Assembly: GCF_004379255.2 (NCBI RefSeq)
Contig: NC_056049.1
Span: forward strand, 13,438,063-13,502,062
Source: Salvia splendens
Taxonomy: Eukaryota > Streptophyta > Magnoliopsida > Lamiales > Lamiaceae
Reading direction: 5' to 3'
Length of the DNA: 64,000 bases
Position numbers and translations under genes: made by a program. The notes under the pieces are model-generated. The model saw only the letters and a program-made list of their open reading frames with translations. It had not been told where the DNA came from and ran no database searches. Below, piece after piece: positions 46,404 to 58,029 of the stretch (position 1 is its first letter; the number at the start of each line of letters is the position of its first letter).

Positions 46404-48277
46404 TGGATGCTTGCCCGAACCATAGAATGATCGAGGCAGAGATTTACTATTTGTTTTATGAAGGAGCCAACCCTGAGTCAAAGGATTTGATGAATTCCTC
46501 GAGTGGAGGAAATTTTACGAAGAAGAAGGGAAGTGAAGCGAGAGAGATCTTGGGGAAGATGATACAGGCTAAAAAGGCGTACGACAACCCGAGGAATGTT
46601 ATGAAGAGAGGGTCAGCAAATGCAGTGAGAGAGAAGGATGACGAAAGAGTCGAGGCAAGAATAGATAGACTTGAGAAAGCACTTTTGAATGCAATAGAGA
46701 AGACTAATCCACTAGCCTCACAAGAAAAAGAAAAGCCTCCAGGTCTAGGAGAAGCTCCACCCCAGCAATATTATGGTCCTCAAGAAGGAGATTACCAGGC
46801 ACAAGTTAATACGATGGGGAGTTGGAACCCAGATGGAAGTTGGAATCAGGGGAGACAGAGGGATGCACCATGGAGAAACAATCCCAATTTTAGATGGTCT
46901 GACAAAGATCCGAACCAGCCACCCCCACAACAGAACGCTCAGTTGGCACATCAACCAGAAAGGCAGACTAACTGGCCGGGAAGAAATCAGGAGGGGCAGA
47001 ACAACTGGAGCAACCGGAATCCGGGAGATCATTCGAATTGGGGAAACAGGAGTCAAAACCACCAGGGGAACTCATATGTACCGCCACATCAAAGGAGTTA
47101 CCCATAAAATTATCAAAATTCCTAACCTTCTTACCAGGGGAACCAAGGGCGAGGAAATCAGTACAACAACAGTTCAGGAAGACATGGGAATTTTTGCCAG
47201 AACCAAGGAAGTGGACAGAACCAGGGTTCGGGACCGAGTCCCAGCCAACCCATTTCTAAGCCACCAAAGAATATTGATGATATGGTGCATGACCTAGTCA
47301 GTTCGCAACAACATATGCAGAACAACTTGCAATGTAACAATGACGTGGTGCATAAGCTTCAAGACGCTCAGTTAGAGCAGAAGGCAGCAATGGACATGTT
47401 GGCCAAACAATTGTCCCAGATCGCGACTTCCTTGAGCGAAATGCGAGGGAACGAAGGAAGGATTCCTGCCTCAATAAGGCCACCCGACAGAGCTAATATC
47501 AGCCAAATCACTTTGAGATCCGGTCGTGGTTACGAAGGTCCAGTGATGAGGAAGGATGAAGAAACACCTCCCCAGAAAGTCAAAGAGGGGAAGGATCTAG
47601 TTCCTGAGTCTGAAAAATTGAAAGCAGGGAGTTCCGGGCGAAGAGATGACCTTCGAGAAGGTGATCTGGAGAAACCATTACCAAGTATGGATGAACCATT
47701 TTTCCTAAACCCAGAGCCAGAAGTGGAGGAAGAGGTAGTAAGAAAAGGAACGGATGAGTATACAGCTGAAGGATCTACCATACCAGGGAAACAATTGAAA
47801 CCATTTCCGCACCAAGGAGGGGCTAAGAGAAAGAAAGATGAACCGATGGATTTTATGGATATCTTTGGAAAGTTGGAGATAAACCTACCGTTCTTACAGG
47901 CTTTGAAATTTCCTGTCTTCAGCAAATTCATCAAGGAGTTCATAGCTGGAAAGACAATGCCCAGTGGGAAGATTTTGATTGGAGAGAACGTGTCAGCAGT
48001 GATTCAGAAACTCAGGATGCCTTCGAAATGCACTGACCCAAGTATGTTCACCTTACCCATTTCCATTGGTGATGTCAGAATTGAGCATGCTATGTGTGAT
48101 TTAGGGGCATCGATAAATGTTTTACTGCTTTCCATATATACAAAGCTGGTAGGAGTGGGAATGGTGGACACAAAACTGGTGATCCAATTGGCGGATAGGT
48201 CGTGCGTTTGTCCCGAGGGAGTTTTAGAAAATGTTATAGTCAAAGTGCATGATTTTCACCGATTTCCATGTTATTAG
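46404..48277 (+). pseudogene. Athila-like gag C-terminus and protease
   Basis: It continues gag with a Gln/Asn-rich tail. Two TAA stops (47105-47107 and 47126-47128) sit where Gln codons are likely. The same frame then goes on through DMVHDLVSSQQHMQNNLQ and ITLRSGRGYEGP to the protease: PISIGDVRIEHAMCDLGAS with the active-site Asp. It is frameshifted near 48255, and the rest (GVLLGRPFLRTAKTIIDVFD) is in another frame at 48249-48629. Confidence 0.87.
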
Positions 48278-48870
48278 AATGAGTGATAATGAATCTGTCG
48301 AGTCTAGCGGCGTGCTCTTAGGGAGACCTTTTCTGCGTACCGCTAAGACCATTATCGATGTGTTTGATGGGACAATATACCTGGACTATAATGGGGAAAA
48401 ATATACATTTAGCATAGATAAAGTAATGAAGAAACCGTTAGATGTTGAAAATTTACATGCTATCGATGTTATTAACCCCCTGGTCCAGGAATATCTTGAG
48501 ACCGAGTTAATGCAGGAACAGATCAAAAATTCAGAGTTAAGTCACTCTATTGATAGAGAGGTAGCTGGTTGGTGTGAGGTAATGCACACGAAGGAATTAA
48601 CGTATGAAGAGCTAGCCGAAGATATATAAGAATTCTGTAGAAATCCAAAGTCAGCCAGGACAAAGGAATCTGCCCAGGTGGCTAGTATGGAAAGTTCCTC
48701 CGGGTCTGGGACGGAATGACAACAGATGCTACAAAAAAAAGAATCTCTTGCCCCAGGAAACAAGTACCCCCAAGAAGGAACTGAAAACTCTCCCGCCAGG
48801 CCTTAAGTATGCCTATCTAGAAGAAAATGAGACTTTCCCGGTCATCGTCAACAGCAACTTGACCAAGGAA
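48249..48870 (+). pseudogene. Athila-like protease end and linker to pol
   Basis: LLGRPFLRTAKTIIDVFDG, then a linker with stops, then LPPGLKYAYLEENETFPVIV, the stretch that normally comes just before reverse transcriptase. The expected RT does not follow. Confidence 0.78.
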
Positions 48871-49500
48871 CGAGTTGTCCCTACTCTGGATAGTGAGTCT
48901 GATGAAGAAGAGATGGATGAGCAAAAGGAGGAGTTGAATTTTGAGCCAGCAGAAGTCTGGTTGATGAAAGGATTGTTGGAAGCAATAGGGAAGTTTGAGG
49001 ATCCAAAGAGGGCGGCAACGTACAAAGAGCGGTGTGGTTCTGGCAAGCTAGCGAAATCCGGGAAACGGTACGATCGGGAAGAGTTAAGGGAGATAGACTC
49101 CGATGAGGAGTTCCGTCAGTACATCGGTGCAATTGGGTTTGACTGGCTTTTAAAACATAGTGACGCGGAGGTGCCAACAGCATTGGCACGGGAGTTTTTC
49201 TCAACTTTCCGCCTAAGAACCACCACCGATCTCGACGCGGATTCGATTACTTTCTGACTTTTTACAGAGGAACATGAAATGAGTATCAGAGAATGGTCCC
49301 TCCGGTTGGGGTTGCTTACCCGCACAAAAGACGACGAAGGCATTTGGAACGAGCACGTGGTGGGACCTCCGAAGTACAATCCTGGGTTCAAACCGCAATC
49401 TGCTTGGGAATTTGTCACCCATCCTAAAGTGGGGCAATTCAAGACTAGCTACTCGAAAGCCTTCCATATCAAAAACCGTATCCTGCGTTTTGCTCAGACT
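48870..49500 (+). pseudogene. Athila-type downstream ORF fragment
   Basis: From about 48900 the frame encodes an acidic stretch, then FDWLLKHSD and AREFFSTFRL. After a stop at 49255-49257 comes MSIREWSLRLGLL in another frame. EFF.TFR followed by EWSLRLG is characteristic of the ORF after pol in Athila elements (env-position ORF of unknown role). It runs into the LTR at about 49494, where the protein ends artificially. Confidence 0.65.
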
Positions 49501-50721
49501 TTTATAAGAGCAAGAGCATGCAGTCAGAAAAAAAGCCTTTTTTGGGGGGGAGACGCTGGGGTTTTTGGCTCTTTTAGCTCACTTACTTCTACACACTTGG
49601 GGGGATGTCCGTGGAGTTGTAGGGGATTTCGGGTTTCACTTTCTGTTAGTTGTTGGGTAACACCGTCCTTGCGTAGGGCGAAGATACAATTTGCCGCTTT
49701 CATTTCATTTCCGTTTCTGCGAATTTCACCGAGCTTCGTTGTTCAAAGCTCAGCTCTGTTTTTCTGTCGAATTAACCAGGTTTTATGCAATTTATGTTTT
49801 CTGATATGACGATGTTTAATTTGAGTATGAATGATGTTTATTTTTGAGTTCGTCGTCATTTACTCGATTGGGTGCTTTTCGCATGTGCTTGTTGAATTGG
49901 AGTAAAATCGTTGACGATTGTTGTTGATCGGAATAGATTTGCTGAATTGGAGTTTATGGAGTTGATTTTGGTTGTTGTTGGGTTCGGATTGTTTGGATCC
50001 GGAGTGGATTGAGCATCCGACGTGTGGATCTGAACAGAGTAGTCGTAGTTTGATGCCTCATTTCCGTATTTTTATTTCCTTCCGTCTAGTATATGTAGAT
50101 CTGTTTAACTTCCAGCTCATCACAAGTTTTCGACGTCTGAACTTTTACATTCTGTTTGAATTTGGAAATCTGCTCTGTTTTTCTTCATGTTCACGTTTGA
50201 ATCAGGTAAGGAATGCATATTGTTGTTAGTTAAATTCGAAGTTTGTTATCTGCAGCTTTTCATTCGTACTTGCTGTTTCTGGAAAATGGTCCCCACTGTT
50301 TACTCGCTTTCTGTCTAGCTATATTAGGTAGTCGTTTATTCGGTCGGGAAAGTTAGTTAGATATCTCGTAGTTACAAATATGTTCCAAGCCTGCATGATG
50401 TTTACAGTTTCCTAGGTCTAGTGTTAGATTTAATTCCTGAGTCTAGTAATAGTTCCACCTCAACCCAAGTTTGCGTGGCAGCAGCCATTCACCTTTCCAG
50501 AGTCTTCTAAATGCTTTCTTACGTGTCCATCTTCGTGGGATCGATCCCTGTGCTAATTCATAGTATAGCGGGTTGAGGGTTTTGAATGTGGAATTTGTGT
50601 GTCCAACGACTGAGACTTCTGAGATCCTCCGAGTTCCTAGACCTTGTGATCTAGCGGATTCTCTGGTTTGAGAAGCTTGACTTAGCATAAAAGCACACAC
50701 AATATTTCTATCAGCACTTCA
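49494..50721 (+). mobile_element. 3' LTR of the Athila-like element, 5' truncated
   Basis: It matches the 5' LTR from its TATA box onward, but the first 250 bp (upstream promoter part) are missing and the ORF fragment is fused directly to TTATAAGAGCAAGAG. It ends CACTTCA like the 5' LTR. The two differ by scattered substitutions and a few small indels. Confidence 0.87.
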
Positions 50722-52030
50722 GTGGGCTTCTTAATGTGGGCCTGCAACTTCCGGGCTGCAGTTAGGGCAATGGGCTCGGTTATTTGGGCTTGAGATTTTG
50801 GGCATCATATAGGGACATATTTATCCCACATTCTCCACATTGGCCCTATCGGAAGGCTGGTACGCTCTACTATTGTCATCGCCTAAAATGTTGCTCAACT
50901 GGGACTACCCACGATCAATGTGCAACCTGCGAATACACAAAAGAAGCTTGTCAACAGATAAACACTTAGTGCCCATATCCGAATGATTATCATCCGTATG
51001 AATCTTTTCAAGCAAGATATCACCTCGATCCACAATTTCGAGAATGTAATGAAAGCGCACATCTATGTGTTTCGTACGATCATGAAATATCGGATTCTTT
51101 GATATTTGCAAAGCAGATTGACTATCCAAATATACTACAGTAGGCTCATTCATAAAACCAATCTCTAAGTAATATGCCTTTAAGCCAAACAGCCTCCTTC
51201 ATGGCTTCGGTAATAGCAATATATTCAGTTTCTGCAGTCAAAAGAGAAACAATAGGTTGAAGTTGGGACTTCCAAGAAATGCAAGATACACATAGGGTAA
51301 ACACATAAGAAGTAGTAGATTTACGCTTATCCCTATCATTTGCATAATTTGAGTCCACATAACCACACAAAGATACATTCTTGCTACTCTTAGAGAAACA
51401 CAACCCATAGTGGGAGGTGTGCTTAAGGTAGCGAAGTAACCACTTTATTGCTTTCCAATGGGGAAGGCTGGGGTTGGCCATATAACTACTAAGACAAGAG
51501 ACAAAGTAGGTTATATCGGGCCGAGTGCAAACCATTAGATACATAACCGACCCTATTGCATTAACATACGGTATTTTATGCATCTCCCTAGATTGCTGTT
51601 CCGTTTTAGGTGATTGTTCCTTGCTTAATGTGAAGTGAGCGGCCAAGGGTACACTTGCTTGTTTAGCATTACTCATAGAAAACCTGCCAATGATTATGAA
51701 TGTTGGTCTAGAATTAAAACAATGGACTTCCTACCTCTAGTGATGGATATGCTTAAAATCTTTTGGGCATCCCCTAAATCTTTTATGTCAAAATTTTCAC
51801 TTAGGCAATCTTATACATGCTTAATAGTTTTAACACAAGGATCCATAAAAAGCATATCATCCATATAAAGAAGAAGGAACACCGGTATGGAAGCCAAATC
51901 CTTATAATACAAGCAAACATCAAATTTACTTCTTGTAAAACCTAGGTTCTTCATTGGTCAAACTTTAAATTCCATTGCTTAGGGATTGTTTCAAACCATA
52001 GAGAGACTTCTTAAGCAAGCATACGGAAAC
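50722..52030 (-). pseudogene. Copia reverse transcriptase/RNase H end and LTR start
   Basis: Minus strand from about 52025: LLKKSLYGLKQS, LLYMDDMLF (YMDD motif), KDLGDAQKILSISITRGRK. Then 51676-51146 has IGSVMYLMVCTRPDITYFV and KAIKWLLRYLKHTSHYGLC, and after a frameshift YLDSQSALQISKNPIFHDR (RNase H). A polypurine-like GTGGAGAATGTGGGATAAA follows, and the LTR begins at 50830 (TGTGGGATAAAT). The LTR is cut at 50722 by the Athila insertion and resumes at 37871. Gag to integrase are missing. Confidence 0.85.
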
Positions 52031-52486
52031 AAACTTGGGACTAATTTTAAAATTCACTCTTAAAAATAATCTCATATTTTTTGCAATCATCTTATAAACA
52101 AATTTGGGCATAATAAAAAATTAGTACACGCAATATATATATACTCCATGTATATAGTCATTATATTCGGCTAACCATTTATTCACGTGAATATTAAATT
52201 TTTCTATCATATTGCACTACCAATTTATTTGATGGAATTGCTTTTCCATTATATTGATAGCAATATTGCACATAAATAAATAATTTTATAATGTAGTTCT
52301 TGTTTGATTTTACCATACACAATAATTATATGATAATTATATTTTATGTTAAATATAGAGATTATTAATAATTATAAGACGATTGGAAATTAGATGACAA
52401 AATTAAAAATGCCAATTAAATTCATATCCTATGGCATGGAGTTTAATTTAATTGCATACTTATATCCTATAATACAGTACGTAGTA
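52031..52486. other. AT-rich intergenic DNA
   Basis: I see no coding, RNA or transposon signature between the truncated Copia reverse transcriptase and the next MITE. Confidence 0.5.
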
Positions 52487-53741
52487 CTCCTTTCATCCCA
52501 TAAAAATATGTGCATTTAAAATTACATAAGAATTAATGTATAATTGGTAAAATAAGAATGATGAAGAGAAGAGTAGTTAAAGTAGTGTTAGTGTTTAATG
52601 AATTGTAATAGTGAGTTATAGTGGTATAAGTTGTAAATGAATTGATGTATATGAGTGTGGGGGCAAACAAAATCCCTTAGTGGAGAATAAACAAGAGTTG
52701 CAAGCATATATTTGAACTACCCCAGCTTCATTAGTATGAGACCTTTTGGGAAATACCCCAAGAGCAAAACCGTGAAGACTTTACCCAAAACGGACAATAT
52801 CATATTAATGTGGAGTTCGAGTGTGCACCACCAATCCCCAACCAGTGGCAGGAGCAAAGGGGTATAGTTTTACCCCAAAATGAAATATTACTATTATACA
52901 TTCTGTAATTATATAAGTTTTTTCCCTAGCCCAGCGGTAGATTCTTCATTTGACTATGTAGCAACACAAGTTTGATTCCCACTAAGGCTGGACTTTTTAG
53001 TCCCTATTCATCTTTTTGAAGTTAGTTAGTACAGTACCTATTTTTCAGTTACTTGAAGATTGCTTGAGTTTCTTCAAATTTCCCTTTCTAATAAACTCAA
53101 ATTTCCCTTTCTAATGCGTCTTATTTTGTAAATATTTCAATTTCAAATCTATCTAACATATTATGCATTTTATTTTGAAAACAATTCCTTATTTTCTAAA
53201 GTATTATGCATTTTAATTATTTTCTAATCTTTTGAAGTATTACTCCTATTATATTTTACTTGTTATCTTCTATTTTTTAAATAATTGAAACATTACTCAA
53301 ATAAGCCAAAAAAGATGATTAATTAGTAAAATTATCACAAAAAATGATTTATTGGTTAAGATAACATATACTCTACAAATGCTAAAGTAATTTATCTATA
53401 ATATATAAATCTAAGAACCATTATTTTGAATAATGAAAGTTTTTAAGTAGTAACACTAAATTAAAAATAATTTACATTCATATACAAAGAATAATCTTAA
53501 TTAAATAATAAAGATAAAATTTGATTGAGAGAACAAATTAAAGAGAAGAAAAAAGATCGCCAGATTTAAAGTTTCAAATTGCTATAATCATTTATCGTAC
53601 CCCCAAACCGAAAATTCTGGATCCGCCACTATCCCCAACAATGAGTAATGAGTTGAAGACAACTTTTTATAAATGAAAATGCTCATTTTTTTTATAGGAC
53701 AGACGAAAATGGAAAGTGCATATATATTTTATGGGACGGAG
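52487..53741. mobile_element. Stowaway-like MITE interrupted by a hAT MITE
   Basis: The left arm CTCCTTTCATCCCATAAAAA and, from the right, CTCCGTCCCATAAAATATAT pair up. TA flanks both sides (52485-52486 and 53742-53743). The hAT MITE at 52843-53631 separates the halves. Confidence 0.78.
52843..53631. mobile_element. Non-autonomous hAT element with perfect 8-bp target duplication
   Basis: The left end is CAGTGGCAGGAGC and the right end, read inward, TAGTGGCGGATCC. TCCCCAAC occurs at 52835-52842 and 53632-53639. It is 789 bp, AT-rich and non-coding. Confidence 0.9.
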
Positions 53742-53754
53742 TAGGTATATTTTG

Positions 53755-54060
53755 TTAAAATATAGACTAAAGGCCCTTTTTGGTCCTAAACATATGACGA
53801 TTTTACGATTTTGGTCATGCGGATTATCTTTAGAATTATTCGGTCCCTCACAAATAAACACGGGTCACATTTAGTCCGAATTGAACGGAACTGTTTAAAT
53901 TTAGAGTAAAGGTCAATTTTGGTCCTAAGCATATGGCTGAAATACGAATTTGGTCCAAAACATTCACTTTTTAAAAATCGAGTCCTTAACAAATGAAATT
54001 CGTGTCAATTGGATCCATTTTTTACGGCTCCGTCAATTTTTGACGGTCAACTGTCGATTA
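53755..54060. repeat. Direct duplication of a roughly 150-170-bp unit
   Basis: AGACTAAAGGCCCTTTTTGG.. near 53763 and AGAGTAAAGGTCAATTTTGG.. near 53902 start two diverged copies. Each runs through TCCTAA(A/G)CATATG and TTTGGTC and ends in an ACGGA(A)CTG / ACGGCTCCGTC region. It resembles ends of non-autonomous MULE-type elements, but I could not define termini. Confidence 0.55.
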
Positions 54061-54129
54061 GAGAAATTTTGACCTGATTAGACAATTTTAATTACTGTAG
54101 CATATATATATATATATATATATATATAT

Positions 54130-54644
54130 GGGAGCATTAGGGAGCATCTTTAATTAGAGTACTAACGTACATCCAATCACGTGTTGCCACGTGGCACGAA
54201 AAATGTAATATTGTATACAGAAAAATGCAATATTGTATACAGAAAAATGCAATATTGTATACAGAAAAATGCAATATACATTTGTCAAGCTGTAAATGCA
54301 TTTTCGTAGATTGCATTTTAGTTACAGGAAAATTGCATTTGTCAATCACGTGTTGCCACGTGGCACGAAAAACATAAATTGTCTACAATGCAAAATAAAT
54401 TATATATAAATGCAATGCATCTATATATAAAATGCAAATAAACTGCCTATATCTAAAATGCAAAACTCAACAATAAAAAATGCAATCTGCATATAACAAA
54501 AATGCAATCTGCCGAAATTCATCTATAGCTTCTACAAATGTATAATGCATTTTTCTGTATACAATATTGCATTTTTCGTGCCACGTGGCAGCACATGATT
54601 GAAGGTACATTAGCACTTTAAAATTAGTTAGCATATTAGTACAT

Positions 54645-54647
<3 letters not shown>
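54130..54647. mobile_element. (TA)n-flanked MITE with long inverted ends and 22-bp internal repeats
   Basis: GGGAGCATTAGGGAGCATC on the left and GGGATGTACTAATATGCTA from the right start inverted arms of about 150 bp. Both arms contain CACGTGTTGCCACGTGGCAC-like sequence. The left arm repeats AATATTGTATACAGAAAAAT about four times and the right arm carries it inverted. (TA)n tracts lie on both sides (about 54106-54129 and 54648-54700). Confidence 0.85.
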
Positions 54648-54700
<53 letters not shown>

Positions 54701-54705
<5 letters not shown>

Positions 54706-54958
54706 ATCAAATACAAACCCCTGTCTATAATATAAACTACAAACTTTAATCCTACACACTCCTTGTAAGTAATCAACGGTTAGCAATGAGATTCATATGT
54801 CAATGTCAATGCCTAATACAAATTCTGTCACTGGGGGGAATGTCAATGTCAACGCCTAATACAAATTCTGTCACTGGGGGGAATGTCAACAATGTCAACG
54901 CCTAAAGTTTGAAGTTTGTATAGTTTGTATTAAGAGGGTTTGTAGATTATCATGACCC
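54701..54958. mobile_element. (TA)n-flanked MITE with internal 46-bp duplication
   Basis: The left part TGATCAAATACAAACCCC and, from the right, GGGTCATGATAATCTACAAA share TACAAACCC..AATA.AAACTA and form imperfect inverted ends. The interior repeats AATACAAATTCTGTCACTGG with its GGGGGAATGTCAA continuation. (TA)n flanks both sides. Confidence 0.75.
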
Positions 54959-55737
54959 TATATATATATATATATGGGAGCCTTATTCTCCTATTCATTC
55001 CTTAGATTTAAGTTTCTTCTTAATCTGGATCGTTAGATCTGATGCATCAAGGGACCGGATGGCCTCTTGTTTTTTAAACCCGTGTTGCATTATAAGGAGG
55101 ATTCTGTGCATTATAAGGGTAAACTAGTAAAAATACAAAATTGAAACAGCCAGAAACGGAAGGTGCGAAATTTAAGCAGGCTATTGATACACCCTTCCAT
55201 CGACTCATTCTCTCTCATTCCAAACGCTCAAACTTCCTCTCCACTCTTCTGCCTTTCCGTCTCCCCATCTTCCAGTAAACGTCAAACCCTAGCCGCCACC
55301 ACCATCAAAATTCGTCGTTTTCACCGTCCCACTCCGACTCAAAATTTGTCTTCACTCTTTTGGATTCCGTCTACCCATCCTCCACAAAACTTCAAACCCT
55401 AACCGCCGCCACCGTTGTCGTCGTTTTCATCGTCCCACTCGCACTCCGGTAGCGTGTATTTGAATTGTTCACCGCGTCGACAAGGTATGGCTGAAAAAGT
55501 GTTCTTGTTGATTAATTGAAACCGGTAGACGACGCTAGACCCCGACTAGTGGTCGATTTCATTATTTTAAACACGAACATCAATGATTTTAATGTCGACT
55601 TGGTTGCGACATTCCGAAATAAAAAATTGGTTGTCGTTTTGGTTATGGTTTTCTCTTACTCCGAAAACTGTAAATTTTTTCTAGCTTAAAATGGTGGAAT
55701 CGACGATTTGATCTGTTGTTTTTGTGACAGATTTACA

Positions 55738-56803
55738 ATGACAAAGAGAGGCAGTCCGTCGCGATCTCAACCAACACCGACAGCAGGTACCCAAGCAATT
55801 TGATTGCGTGTGTAATTACTTCAGTAGTTGTAATACTGGTTTGTGCATTATTTGATTGCTTTGATACATGATTAAATCTGGGCGTACACATTATTTATCG
55901 TGTGGTTTTTCCGTTTAAGTACTTGTATACATGGGAGATTAACTCAGTGAAGTATCAATGTGCGCATTAATTGATTAAAAATTTACATTATATATGTTCT
56001 GGGATGCATTATTTGTCTAGTATTTGGCATTATTTCTCTGTTTACTGGCTGGTGTGGGAAAATTGGTGAATGGAATATAAATATATGCATTATTTGATTG
56101 AGGCTGTGCATTATGTATCAAGTAGTTGTCATTATTTGCAATATAGTATGCATTATGAGAATTATATGTGTATATGGGTGAATTGTTGCTTTTGTCATTA
56201 TCAGTCATGTGGTTTTACCTTTTTAAGTGCTCTTATACATGGGAGACTAACTCAGTGAAGTATCAATGTTCGCATTAGTTGATTAAAAATTTACATTATT
56301 TATGTTATGTGATGCATTATTTGTCAAGTATTTTGCATTATGTGTCTGTTTACTGGCTGGTGTGGGAAAATTGGTGAATGGAATATAAATATGTGCATTA
56401 TTTGACTGAGGCTGTGCATTATGTATCAAGTAGTTGTCATTATTTGCAATGTAGTAGGCATTATTGGAATTATTGTGTATATGAGTGAATTGCTGCTTAC
56501 CATAACTCAAAAGTTTGCATGTACATTATTTGTTTGAAACTGTACATTATTCATTTGGTACTGAGCATTATTTATTTGGTACATTATATATCAAATATTA
56601 TGCATTATTATGTTCGTTATAATAATGTTCTGATGTTGTATGTTGACGATTCCACAACAGAGAAGCAGTTGTGACTGGACATAGACGATGTTGTCGATGA
56701 CATAATACCCGTGGCACTAGCCACGAAATTGAGGGAAAGATTGGCCGAGGTAGGGCCAAGTACAACGCCCGAAGAGTGGGTCGACCATTATGGGCTGGAG
56801 TGA
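55738..56803 (+). pseudogene. Possible two-exon host-like reading frame
   Basis: The ATG at 55738 begins MTKRGSPSRSQPTPTA and runs to a GTACCC donor. After 870 bp of CATTAT-rich sequence and an ACAACAG acceptor comes an exon reading LDIDDVVDDIIPVALATKL and TTPEEWVDHYGLE, then a stop. One in-frame TGA lies near the start of the second exon. It may be a fragment taken from a host gene; I do not recognise the family. Confidence 0.35.
55912..56480. repeat. Tandem duplication of about 310 bp, rich in GCATTAT
   Basis: 55912-56170 and 56222-56480 are close copies, sharing ACATGGGAGA.TAACTCAGTG and TTTACTGGCTGGTGTGGGAA. Within each, TGCATTAT/GGCATTAT recurs many times. Confidence 0.85.
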
Positions 56804-57239
56804 GTGAGCGTGTAGGCTGGGGTGAGTGAGGCTATGGCTGTTGAATGGATAATTATTAGCTGGAGTGGTTCTTTAAACTGTCGGGTTTTTATAGAACTCG
56901 TGTTGGAAAGTGGACACGTCCGAATTGTGGCTTGGTATCTTTTGAACCATTTGTTATGTGCTTTTTGCAAACAGAAACAATTCTCTGGTGATAGTGTTTG
57001 ATGACATTAACTCGGCACATGTAATTGTTCTACTTTAAAGAATATTGAAACATCGCTCCATAGAAATGTAAAATAGGAATAAAATAATGTCGATAGAGTT
57101 CAATTTATTTTAATAATAATGACCAATAGACTGAAAGTAATGGATATAAATAACCCAATAAAGATAGTATTGGTCGTAGCAGTAGTATATTCATAATGTA
57201 CAATCCATTAAGTGTGTGTGCATAAGAATGTAAAACTTA

Positions 57240-57600
57240 AAGGCCAACAATGTACATTATCGGTTTCGTAATGCAATGTATAATGTACATAATGTGTCTA
57301 ATAATGAACTGTAAAGAAATAACTATATTGAGTCCAGTGCACTCCGATAATGTAAAACTTCTTTACCAATAATGACCGACAACAGATTACAAATGCAAAC
57401 ATAATGTGTACAACACATTACGTGCGTTTTAATGTAGATAAAGAAACGTATAATGTAGATAATGTGGCTAATAATGAACTGCAATGGAACATCTATATAG
57501 ATTAATTGAAGTGCTAGAATCCAATAATGAACAACTTCTTTAACTATAATGGACGAAAACAGATTAATAATGCAATAATAAAATGTATAAAATGTTCACA
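57240..57600. repeat. Tandem duplication of about 170-180 bp, rich in ATAATG
   Basis: Two diverged units share GTATAATGTA.ATAATGTG, CTAATAATGAACTG and AACTTCTTTA.C.ATAATG. The motif ATAATG is the reverse complement of the CATTAT motif used in the left half of the element. Confidence 0.75.
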
Positions 57601-57672
57601 GTGTGAATACTAATAATACTAAGACCACCAATTGAATCACATGACTAATCCGACTAAAAAACTAAAAAGACA

Positions 57673-57981
57673 TCAAGCTGGCCACTTGCCCTTCCGCGTC
57701 TCTTTCTCAATCGTCATCTCTTTAAGCATTGGACTATTTCTTGAGTCGTTATGGCTCATCTCATCGCACGCCTTACACCGTCTAAGAGGCCTAGTAGCAT
57801 CCTTTATAGCCTTCTCTCTCTTGGAAATCAGATGGCTCGTTGAGCTGCTAGCGTGGCCCTTGGTTTTCACAACATCTGGAGGATGCACCTCAACTACTTC
57901 AGGCCTTGCGAAATCTAGGGATTGGAATTTCTGACCGACGACAGGCTTCAACTCAGGAGAACAATCATGTACAACCACAAC
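57673..57981 (-). pseudogene. FAR1/FRS (MULE-transposase-derived) C-terminal exon
   Basis: After an acceptor TTTGTACAG near 57981 the minus strand reads about 100 codons and stops near 57673. It has DVVKTKGHASSS, KREKAIKDATRPLRRC, then CKACDEMSHNDSRNSP. This is the arrangement at the end of FAR1-related/MULE-type proteins, a short CX2C...H...C knuckle, but the last Cys is Ser here. The MULE catalytic domain and SWIM finger are absent. Confidence 0.6.
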
Positions 57982-58029
57982 TGTACAAAAACAGAGAAAA
58001 AAATGGCTCAGCAAACATATACATTACAG

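Larger units (their letters stand above)
40682..50721 (+). mobile_element. Athila-like Gypsy retrotransposon lacking pol
   Basis: It has a 5' LTR, a primer-binding site for tRNA-Asp, gag, protease, an Athila-type downstream ORF and a 3' LTR without its upstream part. The flanks GAGGG (40677-40681) and GTGGG (50722-50726) form a target duplication with one change. Reverse transcriptase, RNase H and integrase are missing, so it could only have moved with help in trans. A 3.47-kb solo LTR splits gag. Confidence 0.87.
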
